DNA of 64,000 nt from Apostichopus japonicus (Eukaryota; Echinodermata; Holothuroidea; Aspidochirotida; Stichopodidae). Shown piece after piece: positions 51,101-62,329 of the stretch (the stretch's first letter is position 1; every line of letters begins with the position of its first letter). The position numbers and the translations under genes were made by a program. The notes beneath the pieces are model-generated. The model did no database searches. It saw nothing but the letters and a program-made list of their open reading frames with translations, and was not told the DNA's origin. The stretch is taken from the NCBI RefSeq assembly GCF_037975245.1, contig NC_092561.1, forward strand, positions 13,389,001 through 13,453,000. The letters run 5' to 3'.

Positions 51101-54100
51101 GTTAATAAAACAATAATGCTCATACAACGTTATTCAATAATAATCTTAAGGATCTGCTCCACAAAATGAACATAAAATCTACATGATACAAGCCCGATGA
51201 TAAATGTATTTAAGTTGAAAACGACCAGCCTATCTGCGGGGTTTATACGAAATACCACGCAGTAACTTACACAATGATGCTATATGGTGAACAATACAAG
51301 TTGCACAGTATATGCACACTTTGAACAGCGAGTGTTTACGAGGCCCGACTGTGGGTCTACGAAAAGTTTGCCTAATCTCGCTTTCAAAACTACTTAATTA
51401 GAGACGAAAAGTATCAAATACAGTTAAGATAGTATTTACCTCTAACATGTTGACTGATGAACTACATCTCTCAATAAATGACGGTAATGAGAACAAAATA
51501 GTAAGATACAATATAGCTGCCGTTGAACGTAAAGCAAGGTGATTTCGTAATGAACAGCATAAATAGAGAACGAACAGGGCTAACTTAGCGAAACCGCAAG
51601 CGCTGAACATGGGACGCCAAGTAGAACAAAAGTATGTTGGAGAGTACATGCACATTACGTAAATAATCGGTAGCCTAATGGGCACTACCTCACACTCTCC
51701 CCTGCTAAAGGAGGTTTGTCCTCAAACGACCAATGTATACGAGATATCTGAAATACGATAAAATGGATTAATACGAAAGAAAACTTTTACAAAAAAAATA
51801 TACATGCGTATCCGCACTACCAACTAAAAGTACTCTGGCAAACTATTGCTAGCAAAAAAACTGTTTATCTACAATCAAGGTTGTCTAACAACGTTTGACA
51901 CGCTCAAGCAAATTTTGGGTTTGCCGACACAAATCTGATAACTTATTATCATACAAGGTACTATTTGTCACACTGCTAATACTTCTCGGCAGGTGGCTGA
52001 TATTAGAGTGAAACCCTCTGGTGACTCGAGCACTGAGGCGTAGAGCAAGGTGATTTAGTGATGAACAGAATAAGGAGAGAACGAACAGGGCTAACATAGC
52101 GAAACCGCAAGCGCTGAACATGGGACGCCAAGTAGAACAAAAGTATGTTGGAGAGTACATGCACATTACGTAAATAATTGGTAGCCTAATGGGCACTACC
52201 TCACATATGACAACTGCTAAACTGCAGTTACTTTATTGTTTTTGTTTTTTTGCACGGTAAGCATGAAAATCTCGAATCTGGTTGCACTTCACACCACCAG
52301 GCAACTGGTAGACAACTTTTTGGACAAATTCCCAGGCACTAAGACATGAACTTTGGTATAATTCAAATTAAACACGTAGAATGATTTGAAGCAAACATTA
52401 ATGGCTTTATAAATGTCCTCTGGGGTATGGCATGTCTCTCGTTGATCACAAATGACTGCTTGGGATGTATTTTGCTTCCTCCAAGAAGTAACACATATGG
52501 CTGAGGTCTTTCTGAATTTTTTTGCAAATAGAATTCCAAGTTGATGCTTCCTCAGTAACAACAGAGAAAAAAGAAAATCCCATCATAATGAAGTTGTGTT
52601 AAGACCTCCTTGGAGCATAAGCAGTTATTTATATGAACCCCTCACAAAACATTGACATTCCTAAAGAAAATGCCCGCAATTTAATCAGTTGTGATTCTAA
52701 CTTTTTCAAGTACGTTCGAAACTAGAAAGCCTGATTGCATATAGTGATTCCTTGTCAAAACAGCAACTTGCATTAAACATTCATCAGACAATGTAGGTTA
52801 CTTTTACAACCAATGCATCATGTTAAACATGCTTAAAGCAATGCTCACTTCCACTGTATGCAATTGTGTAGATTGCTATGAATTATAACAGCTAGATCAC
52901 TTCCATAATATAGCTAAATTTTAGTTGGGTCACGTTCACTAACATAATATCAAGACGTACCTTCGAATTTTTCAATCAATTCTTCCAGACCCCAGTCTCC
53001 TAACGTCATTTTCCATGCCATTGTAGCTCGTAATCGCACACTGAGTACGAAACGGTATATGGCTTGGAAAATGACGTTAGGAGACGCTTTGGTAAAAGTT
53101 ACTTGCTATCATGTAAAATGACTTAGTAGATGTTTACAGAAAGTTTGTGTAACCCTCAATCGCATGCATATGAAAACTTTTACAGAATGATGTGTAATAT
53201 TTACATAATTCCATGTTCTTTTTTACAACCCGTGATTTACATAACATTATTTTACATATTGTTTTCGGTGTGTGGGCGCTCCTTTAGATTTAACACATTC
53301 GAGTGTATCATTATTATTAAATTAACCAAGACCTTCATGTAGATTGTGCAAATACGCTATTCACTTTTGCTTTCATTTAGCTCCTATCATCAGCTCCTTT
53401 ACTAGGCATTTCTCATACCGACAATTGGGAATATTTGGAGGATGCCTTGTCGGAGGCGGTTTCATCTGTTCAGGGTTGTTTGCAAATCACAATTCTCATT
53501 TCCTGGGCTATTCTGTTATAGCAGGTAATTTTTTTTTTAAAGAAACAGTGCAATAACTATTTGAAGTATGTATTTATCAAGCCTGTTAATAAAACATTCA
53601 GATATTCATTGAACATTCCTATCATACTTAATGTAGAAAAGGCACGCACAAGAAAACGTTCAATTTCGAAGAATAATTGATGATCGATCCTGTCTTCTTT
53701 CTATCAAGGTGTAGGCTTTGGTTTCTTATTCCTACCAGCTGTTCTCTGTTTACGTGAGCAGGCACCAGATCACTTCGCCAGCTTGATGCCTTTAGCAACA
53801 TTAGGGGGATATGTTGGCATTGTGTTACTACCAGGTATTGTCGAGGTTTTTCTAGAGAATTATGGTCTTCATGGAGCCTTTTGTCTTTATGGTGCATTAA
53901 CTTGCAATACGATACCATGTGGTCTTCTTCTTATCGGTGGAAAAGGAAAACAGTATGAAAACCATAGCAATTCCGTTGGTAAATCAGAACCAAGTCAAGA
54001 GGTCGAGTCGTTCGATGAGGAACTTCATAACTTCACAAATTTAAAATATGGAATGCTACCTTTGATGAAATACTTCCGATTGTTCGCCATTGTTCTCAAG

Positions 54101-55320
54101 GAACATTTGTCATTGTTCTTGGATCTTACCTTCACATTATTCTTCATCACAGCTAATACAAGAAGATTCCCAAGCGATAATTGGACTTTATTTTTAATAC
54201 CGTACAACCAAGAACTCGGAATGACCAAGACTAATGCTGTAATTATTTCAGCATTTGGAGGAATTGGCGGTATTTTTGGTAGATTCGTTGCAGCTGCTTC
54301 GTTTAAAGTCACGAACATAATTTCACCTTTGACCTTATTTGCGTTATATTATTGTTTCAATGCGCTCGTATTTGCGTCCTTCTCGCTGTGGAGTAACTTT
54401 AAATTTTTGATATTTTGCGGATTTTCGAGTGGCCTCCTGATATCTCTCATAGCTGGTACAACGTCTGGACTTGTGCTTCAATTCAGTTCACCTAAAACAT
54501 TCCAGAGAGCATACAGTTTATTGCATTTTGGTTGTGGCATATTTTCTATTTTTGCGGGCATCCTCTCTGGTACGTATTTAATATCACCTTTCTCTTTCCT
54601 TTTTTCTTAGTTTTAGGGAGAACTTCCGTCGTTTTTCTTAACTCATAGTAAGACAATTCTTTCAAAGTCGTGTTTGTGATAGATCTGTGTGTATAGTTTG
54701 TCAATTTTTAATTATTTAAATATGATTTAATGTGATTTTCAGTGTTTGGTCGATTTCGTTTTCTGAAAAAAAAACAATCGAAGTTACTCCAAACGTTTTC
54801 TGAACGCTGAATTCAGTTCTGTGCTAGAAAAATAGCAAATACATTGTGTGTATTTAAATAAACTTGGTTAAGTACGGCTTTTTATTAATTTGACGACTTT
54901 GTTTATTGCTTAACTGTCGTGTCTTAGCCTTTATTGGTATACTAATGTGTTTAACTTATAGTGTGTGGTACTTTAACCATTATGGGGTCATGCTAGTCTT
55001 GTAACCTTACATAAAACAAAATTGGGGGCTATAGTAATATTTCGTGTCTTTTGGTACATTATCATTCTTGTATTAGCAGTGGAGCCAGCTAGTGTCAGAT
55101 TGTGCATTATTGAATTCAAAATGGTGCTTTAACTGTGACTTTATTTTAAACTTTCCGTAACTGTTTTGTCTTACCCTATATAGGTAAATCATACGACGTC
55201 TTCGGATCGTTCGCAGTAATGTTTGAAGTAGATGCTCTCATCAATGCTGTTAGTTGTGTGTTGGTGGTGGTTATCATCGTCCTACGGAAGCTTAACTATA
55301 AAAATACGATACAAAATTAA
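48188..55320 (+). CDS. Monocarboxylate-transporter-type carrier, SLC16 family (4 coding exons)
   Basis: Twelve-helix major-facilitator carrier of the plasma membrane. SLC16 members move lactate/pyruvate, other acids or hormones; the substrate here cannot be told. Coding exons: 48188-48374, 53381-53524, 53709-54569 and 55184-55320. All junctions are phase 1 with GT/AG, giving 442 aa, within family size. Exon 1 has TM1 and part of TM2 (LPSWTAAFCALLFINMM, MKVCGIFFESM). Exon 2 has SYRQLGIFGGCLVGGGF. Exon 3 has FLFLPAVLCLREQAPDHFAS, PGIVEVFLENYGLHGAFCL, a hydrophilic central loop (~residues 190-235), then NWTLFLIPYNQELGMTKT and GGIFGRFVAAASF with the conserved TM8 Arg. Exon 4 ends in a basic tail. 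The usual TM1 D/EGGWGW motif is degenerate. It is a tandem paralogue of the damaged copy at 32571-34525. The 5-kb intron 1 holds a SINE, an LTR element and antisense SAMD3-like sequence. Confidence 0.92.
48945..49030 (+). repeat. tRNA-derived SINE
   Basis: GTGTCCATAGCCTAGTTGG (box A TAGCCTAGTTGG) and CCCGAGTTCGAATCCGG (box B), followed by a T-rich tail (TTCGTTTATTTATTG). It lies in intron 1 of the intact SLC16 gene, with a (CATA)n patch after it at 49068-49100. Confidence 0.75.
49811..50172 (-). repeat. Tandem partial copies of the SAMD3-like 3' region
   Basis: About 49908-50074 and 50075-50172 share CTCTTCCCAAAGTCAAT, AAATAGGCAACAACTTTA and CGTGGAGTGCTGTCTATG. The first copy carries on into TGACTGCTACACTGCAGTT; in the second this continuation is found beyond the LTR element, at 52206. 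The word CTTTGGTATTCCAAATTAAA at 50056 matches CTTTGGTATAATTCAAATTA at 52352 inside the SAMD3-like frame, so the tandem copies derive from that 3' region. Confidence 0.75.
50173..51694 (-). repeat. Long terminal repeat, 1.52 kb (3' LTR)
   Basis: Starts TGTGAGGTAGTGCCC and ends CTCTGTCATTACA on the minus strand, directly after a polypurine tract. The first ~160 bp are repeated at 52048-52205. The 1.5 kb is deduced from the outer target duplication, so a second nested insertion within it cannot be excluded. Confidence 0.65.
50173..52205 (-). mobile_element. Internally deleted LTR retrotransposon
   Basis: Element limits are TGTAATGACAG at 50173 and CTACCTCACA at 52205, giving TG...CA ends, flanked by the direct duplication TATG (50169-50172 and 52206-52209). 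On the minus strand a ~160-bp piece of 5' LTR (52205-52048) is followed by ~350 bp of remnant (51695-52047) ending in a purine tract (AGGGGAGAG). A long 3' LTR then starts TGTGAGGTAGTGCCC (51694-50173). gag/pol are gone. The 103-codon minus frame at 51885-52196 is a junction of LTR and remnant. The superfamily cannot be assigned. Confidence 0.8.
52233..52561 (-). pseudogene. SAMD3-like C-terminal region, antisense in SLC16 intron 1
   Basis: The minus-strand frame from 52561 encodes CVTSWRKQNTSQAVICDQRE and INVCFKSFYVFNLNYTKV. After a frame change near 52340 it encodes SAWEFVQKVVYQLPGGVK and CNQIRDFHAYRAKKQKQ, then a stop at 52233-52235. The spacing (Q..VI.D, about 20 residues, CF.SF.VFNL.Y, WEF.Q.VVY.L) is the same as in the decayed gene at 23363-23690, and fits my memory of SAMD3-like proteins. 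Only the last ~105 residues are visible and one frameshift is needed. A 3' UTR would extend leftwards, now broken by the LTR element. Whether upstream exons exist at 52.6-53.3 kb is unclear. Confidence 0.5.
52995..53085. repeat. 26-bp-arm hairpin in SLC16 intron 1
   Basis: The left arm 52995-53020 begins GTCTCCTAACGTCATTTTCC. The right arm 53060-53085 is its reverse complement with one mismatch over 26 bases. The loop is 39 nt. It could be a small palindromic MITE or a stem-loop RNA precursor. Confidence 0.8.
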
Positions 55321-56350
55321 GTATATTTAAATCAATAGGATGGAACGACCGCGATCATACTGGTACGTTGGTGATTTGAATCACAAAATTGAACTCACGA
55401 TCAGGTATCATAAGGTAACTAGAGAATGAATATGGAGTAACACGCACCAAATCGGGGCAGGGGATGCTTACTTACAAAATATAGTATCATACTCATGTGA
55501 ATATGGGAAATTAGGAAAAATGCATTCCACTTGGACTTAAACTGAAACGAGAAGCTAATGCTGTCACCACCAGCTGAGTTAGGCCCATATAAGTTGAAGT
55601 ATGGAGAATGACGTCATGCGGCATATAATGAAGGCACTCATCCAACTGGTGGCGCTTTGCTTGTAAGGCAAGAAAGTACCGGCGCATAATACAAACAATA
55701 CGTCTTTGACAATTTAAGTGATAAAGTTGACATAAATCACTCGAAATGATGATATCGTGTGCCGCAATTGAGTGCCAAAATCGTCAAAATGTTGCAGTGG
55801 ACTGCAGTTTCACAGGTAATTCTCAGGAAGCGATTGTGAAAGCAATTACATAGGAATGTAATTATTTACTAGTGTCGTCTGCTCAGCTGCTATAGTGACA
55901 ACTAAGTCACTATCTGAGTGTAGCATTTAAATAATACAAGCAAGAAATATGCCATGTGCCTCTCTGATGCCGGAAATGGCACTTTCCAGACATTAAAAGT
56001 TGCATGTAACACTCCACTTGCTCGAGTCATTAGAGGCGGAAGAAAAGTTTTTGCAACATGTCTCTTTGTGGTGAAAAGTACACCTACTCTTTCGAGATAA
56101 AAAAATACTTGTAAAATCAAATTCAAAGTTGAATGCACAATGCATGTATGAAGAAGAACAAATGATCAGGATTTTTGCCGTACAATGCAAAGCGCTCTCA
56201 CATAGTTCAAGGCTTTCCTGCTTAAACACACGGCGATACACTGTGTTAACATTCTTTCAAATTCAATTTGTATGGTTAGTCCTCAGTCTATGACAAACTA
56301 GTCACCTAAGATCCATTTCGCGAGACTTAATGCGTTTCTATTGTTTAATT

Positions 56351-56354
<4 letters not shown>
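55321..56354. other. SLC16 3' UTR and spacer; no further gene recognised
   Basis: No AATAAA is evident soon after the stop codon at 55320. Short minus-strand frames at 55902-56241 overlap each other and carry no motif. Confidence 0.4.

Positions 56355-56444
<90 letters not shown>
56355..56444. repeat. (TA)n microsatellite
   Basis: 90 bp of pure TA. Confidence 0.97.
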
Positions 56445-56448
<4 letters not shown>

Positions 56449-59400
56449 TGACACTTGTGTGACCCTTTGGGAGCACTGATTACCGTTTCACATTGCCTGG
56501 CGAATCAGAATAATGTTACATATATTTGATAAGTTAACACAGTGGGGAGGTGGGGGTGTTATTTACAGAATAGGATAGGATATAAAATATGAAAACAGCA
56601 CTTTCAAAGTTGACATTAAAATTTGTTGTAACTTTATCAAACTATAGGCTATTGTTAAGACTACAGTCAGGTACAATTTGAGGTGTTCTCCGTGCAAATT
56701 ACATATACCAAAGATTTTTTTTAAATAATTAAAAATATGAAAATTATGGCGACATTCAATTTTGCACTAAGTGATGAATATACTGTAACCCTCTAACAAC
56801 ACTTGGTGCAACAGTGATGCATGATATTAATAATTGCATGCATAATATTGATACATAATAATTAAGTTGGATGACATATATTCCATCCATTCCATTCTTC
56901 ATTTTAAAAATTAGCTACATTAGCTTCTAGCCTATTAATATCTATATCCCAAGTTTTACTTCACTAATTTCTATATGGTGAAACCACTCCTGAATAATCA
57001 ATGTGATAATGCTGGGGTAAAATGTACTTGCACAATATCACCATTAATTTAATACCAAATGAGACAAACCTAACAGCTACAAATGTTTTACAATAAAACC
57101 TTCACCAGAAGCAGTTATTATCATCTACTATACCCATGACTAATAACGAATATACCAATTAAGACTTAAATATGATGTGTTCTTCTGGATATATAGTGTC
57201 CAATTAAACTACTTGCTGACACACTTACACACATACACACATATAAAGGCCCTATAGTTAAGATTTCATTGCTTGCTTATGGCAACATAACCAAAAAAGC
57301 TTTTTATTTATTTATCTCCTGAATAAAAACAGCTTTCTGGTTCTGAATCCAGCAATGAACTACACCAGCAGTGACCTACACCATACAGTTTACTGAAATG
57401 CTAACCTAAAACTTCAAATGATATAGCTATATAGAAACGCAACACAACAAGTCGCTCTAAAAAAACTCAAACCACATTTATTTGTGATTTACAGTTCTTG
57501 AAGGCACTTTTAAAACATTCTTTAGACTAAAAGCAATATAGTAAAAATACAAAATTTGCATATCCCTCTCGCCTCAGTTGAAAATAACCTGTCATGGAAC
57601 TGTCCCAGGACACAGGTTCCTAGTTGGAACCTGAAAGTAATATAATGATTTGAATCATTAAACATAAGTAGAATTGAAAAGTATGTTACTCTTAAACTGC
57701 CCCCCCCCCCCACTCCTCCTCATCTTCACCCAAGCTGTTATTCCTAGTTTCCTTCTAGAAAGTTAAAATATTTAAAAGATGAAACAATGTTCAGTATGAT
57801 TTAGACATATTTGGATCTATATTTCAAATGCTTAACAGAATGAATACAATATTTGAATTTTAAAAGCCATTTATTTTTAGGCTGACACCAATATCTCAAT
57901 AAATTATGGTACTACATCACAATAACAAACCAGCATAAAGTTTGCACAAGGTTTGATTTTACAGTACAATGAATGATACAAATATACACTATTGAGATTT
58001 ACTGTAGTTTTCACCTGATGCAGATATCAGAGTGTATATGTTGCATGTGATAGGCCCACAGCTGTCTACTTAAACGTGCTACATTGCGTGATCACATTCT
58101 AAATATCTATACAAGACTAGGAAACCTGTGTATTGCATATGATACAGTAGCCTATGCTGTAATCATAAATGATATTTATAGTGATAACTTGTAGTAATTG
58201 CAGTACTTAAGTATATGCTTTGTCAACCGGATCCTGCTGGGAAAAATGTGAACAATGAAACCAAAACCTTGTTTCTATTGTCATAAAAATTGGTGGCTGC
58301 AGTTCCTTTCCTAAAAGTCTTGCCTGCTGTGACCAATTACTTCGACTTGACGGTGAAGTCGCTGCATCATCACCGTGGCTTTACTTTTCACATGCAAAAG
58401 AGCTCTGTCACGACTTCGCAGGAAATAGCCCTGTCGCCACTTCAAGACTTCAAGAACATCATAGTTATGTGCAATTATCATTTTAGGTCCACAAAGATGT
58501 ATTTCAGAGATTTCAGTATGCACAAAAATTATCCAGCCCAAGTTAAGGTTGTGCATCTATAGGATGTTACATTTTAAGATAGCCATAGAGGAAGAAAGAT
58601 GGGGAGGAAGGCATATTGTATTATAAAACATTTCAATATGTCGCTTGGCAAAGAACAACAAAGACAAATTTCCTTATTTTCCATAATTGGTGGTAAGCAC
58701 TGGCTCCTGTAATTACTATAATAGATCTCCCATGGAAGCATTACAATACATCTTTCTGCTGCCAGAAATGTGTTAGGATGTGCTATTAGGATGTGTTGTT
58801 TTACCAGTATATTCCTTTGACACGTCTCACACCGAACTCTACAAGTTGTTGAACCACCTACCAGTAAATTTACAAGTTAAATTATAACGGTATCTATTCA
58901 CATTAAATATATGGCGAGATTGCCACACCAATGCACAATACGTTTGCAGTTTCCCTTGTTATGTACTCCATCTATCTATCTCTCTCTCTCTCTCTGAATA
59001 CTGAACACCATAATAAAACGTTTAGTTAACTTTATACTATTAAAAAATGGGGCTTTAAAGGCGGTTTCCAATGTCACGTTATATGCAGATAATAAAATAA
59101 AATAACTAAAAGCATCCCGATGGAAGCTACCTAGAAAGCAGCATTTGTGTCAAAAGCATCCTGACAGAAGTTGCCTAGGAAGCAGCATTTGATCCAACGC
59201 AGGACATGGAGAGGACCGGGAGGGGTGGGGCAGGAGGGCATAAATCCTAACTCTAAAGTAACGATTTTCACATGATCCTCGATATAATTGCTCTAAATTA
59301 AACTTGTGGTGATAACATGGAACATGACGACGTCATCATGTGGGGTCAACGAACGCCAAACTAACTTTCTATACATATCATCAAGAATCATAAACAGTTT

Positions 59401-59730
59401 TAATTGGATTTTTTTTTCATAAGATCTTTCTTTACCCAGGTAAGAGGAGCACTGTTAAAACCAAGACGGTCGGATGATCGCCGCTTACCAAGTATAGGTT
59501 ACAAGAATTATCTTGAATACAATCCTCTAAGAACCTTTTATATTTTATATTTCTCCAGGAATTAATTGGACGAAAAGGTGTTTCTTTAAAACCACTAGCC
59601 ATACAAGCTGGATAGCTCATGCACAAAGGAAACTTAAAGTACCCTTTGAACTTCCGAGTGCATCAGTTTGTTCATTTGATTTTAATTGGCAGCAATAAAG
59701 TTTTGTCTCAATGGTTACTAACCAGACCAA
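56445..59730. other. No gene recognised
   Basis: AT-rich. Overlapping 90- and 81-codon frames on opposite strands at 58290-58562 have no recognisable domain. A minus-strand frame ending in a donor-like word (CTTG|GTAAGC near 59490) could be an exon but has no partner. A 38-bp near-duplicate (AAGCATCC(C/T)GA...AAGCAGCATTTG) occurs at 59110 and 59153. (TC)n occurs at 58977-58996. Confidence 0.4.
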
Positions 59731-60093
59731 TTAAAAGCACACTCTCAGCTAGGAAATTTTTAGAGGGCGGGCCAAATTCACATGTTTCGATGGTTCACCG
59801 TTAATCACGTGACACGGTATTTGTATATACTGCCAGTGTACAGTGTACCCTGTATGTAAATATACGTAATATATAGCACAGTTTCATGCAGTGGTAGCAT
59901 AACACACGTAACGTGTATATTGCTGCCGCGCTGTTGAGGTGGAAGGCACAGGTTGCTTTATTGTGGGTCCCAATGCCAAAAGCAGTGAGCGACAAAACGG
60001 ACATGAAATGAAAAGTGTACTTGAGCTGGTGCTACGTACGTGGACTGGGTCTCCAAAAACGATCTACTGGAACAGAGATCGGGGATCGACAAA

Positions 60094-60148
60094 ATGACCA
60101 ATGCTACCTTCGCGGAGCATTTACTGGCATGGCAGATCATACGAGAAG
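60094..60148 (+). CDS. Possible first coding exon, SAMD3-like gene fragment
   Basis: ATG-initiated, 18 codons plus one base (MTNATFAEHLLAWQIIRE, G|GTAGGC donor). Its layout matches the candidate first exon at 20377-20446: a short hydrophobic/Trp-containing SAM-start-like peptide, a phase-1 donor after Glu-G, and a GAAGTTCGGACACC MITE in the following intron. No later exon was found inside the element. Similarity is by pattern, not strong sequence identity, so this is tentative. Confidence 0.3.
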
Positions 60149-60377
60149 GTAGGCAGCAAATTATGCTAACGACTAACGTTATATATTTACTATTTAGGCT
60201 ACTGCATACTGTTTTCCGGCCGAACTGTTTGGTCTGCCGTAGGCTTCATTGTTATATTGTTCAATAGATCATGCTAGCTAGGCCTACTACTACGAGTACT
60301 AAAAACTAAGGCAACTAATACACCGAGAGACATAGGCTAGTACAGTAGTAGTATAGTCAGTTTTGCGAAGTTTGGAA

Positions 60378-60583
60378 CACTGCGAAGTTCGGACACCCCT
60401 AAGAAATACGCGATTTCACGATGAGACAACCTACAGCAAGAGCCAATTGCACGAAACACTACGAAGCTACAATTATTTTCTCTCCAAAATGACCCAACCA
60501 TATCAAATATAGTTTCAGGTGATTTATACCATGAAATATAGTTTTGGGGTGTTTTAAGGCTTAGGTGTCCGAACTCCGCAGTG
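60378..60583. mobile_element. 206-bp MITE, GAAGTTCGGACACC family
   Basis: The left terminus is CACTGCGAAGTTCGGACACC; the right terminus is GGTGTCCGAACTCCGCAGTG, its reverse complement at 19 of 20 positions. Related to the copy at 21003-21204. No convincing target duplication. Confidence 0.8.
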
Positions 60584-62329
60584 TCCATGCTACTGCAGTG
60601 CAGGCTGCTGTACAAACTGTAGCCTAGCCTAGGCCGAACATTTCATGAAGTGTTATTTATGCTTTTCTACTTATATTCGCATACTAAGCATGATCAGTAT
60701 GGAAGTGTGCGGTATCATGTGTTTGGTTTATGATTCGGTAGCTTTGCAAATATGAATAGGACTTAGGCTACATTAGTGTAATATGGATTTGGTAGGGAGA
60801 TCTCCCCACAAGAAAATAAAAATCGAAAGAAATGCAACTTCTCATGAGCGGAGCAATAGCAAAAGTAGGACTACTGTAGCCTAGCTCCAGGCCCAGATTT
60901 ATAAAATTATGCACCATTGAGGGCCTGCCTCAATTTGATGGTTATTCCTGTTAAGAGCATTTTTGATATGGGCATATTTATTTTGTAACTGTAAGTCTAG
61001 TATGCAATGAGATACGTGAGGGACGGGCCTATACGCAATAAAGTAACTGTTTCATCTTCTCCATGGTGTCAAACATTGATTGTTGCATTCAGTGCGTTAT
61101 GTATCCTTCTCCTTTCTGTAGTATTTAGCATTGATATGCATGTTCATTCATAGTGTAAGTAAACTACATAATTGATGTCATCAAAGTTACAACTGTGTCA
61201 TATTAAATAAGTAATGATTGAAATATTGGTTTCGCTACATACTTGATTGTACACTATTTGGCTTTCCATGATAGCAATATCTGATCTTTTTAATTACTGT
61301 AGCTTGTTCAGTCATACCAGTAGTTCTAATGTGACATTGATCTTGGGTTATTTATTGTTGGTACAGAATAACTTGTCTTTATTTTGTATTGTGTGAGATC
61401 AATTTAACATAACATATTTTGTGATGTCATAGAGTGTTGAAGAGGTACTCTAACTTGCAGCTAGTAGTGATAAAACAGTTCATTCAGTGCTCTCATGATA
61501 ACCCCAGTCGGGCCCAGTGGCAGATGAAGATAGTGGCAGATGGAGATGTTTGAAATGCAGGGGACATAATAGGGTCTTTTTGAAGTTTTGGCAAAAGTTC
61601 TTTTGCATGTAAAGATGCTATACTTACTGTATCATGGAGAAGTTCCACAATGGAGGCATGGCGTCTCCTAGCCTTATTTGGGTATATGTCCTTGCATTCC
61701 GTATTTGGAACACTGCCCTACTATTGTTTGTATTGCTTCTTCTAAAGTTAGGTAAGTTAGTATTGTAACATGTTTTTATTTTAAACACATTGATTGCATC
61801 TGTACAGTTCTTACATTGAGTTCAACTATATACAATAACCATGAGCAGGGAAAACTTACCACTATCTCACATTTCTTAATGTTCAAGTGACCATATTCAT
61901 ACTTTAACCAAAGCATTTCTTCCATATTAGATAGTGTTTATCCAGAGTAGGTTACAGGATATTTTCAAGGTGGGCTATGTAGTATTGTCCCCAATTTAGC
62001 ATGCTATAATTGCTAGAATATTTAATATGTTCCTAGAGGTAGTTACTTTCCAAATTGTTCTAAGGCATTCTAATTGAAAGCATAAGATGCCTGAATGTCC
62101 CAGTGAGGTAAATTTCCTGGAAGGTGGTAATAAAACCAGTTTCAAAACTTTGACCAAAGGTAACCATATTTGAATATCTGGTTTATTTGGGGCCAATACA
62201 GCATACTCTGGTCGAGAGTTGGCGTGGAAGCCACCATGTTTGTAGTAATGCAGTAAAATGTAGTAAAGGCAGCTGGAGGAGTCCAGTTTACCCCTGTGCC
62301 GAAGGTAATTCATCTTTTAGGGTTTTTTT

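Noticed and set aside
51885-52196. 103-codon minus-strand frame
   Set aside because: It joins LTR sequence to an internal remnant of the deleted retrotransposon; the first ~40 residues are repeated at 51563-51685 because they lie in the LTR.
58290-58562. 90-codon + frame and 81-codon minus frame
   Set aside because: They overlap each other, have no recognisable domain and lack supporting splice structure.
59432-59626. Possible minus-strand exon ending in a GTAAGC donor
   Set aside because: A single donor-like word without a matching acceptor, neighbouring exon or recognisable peptide is not enough.
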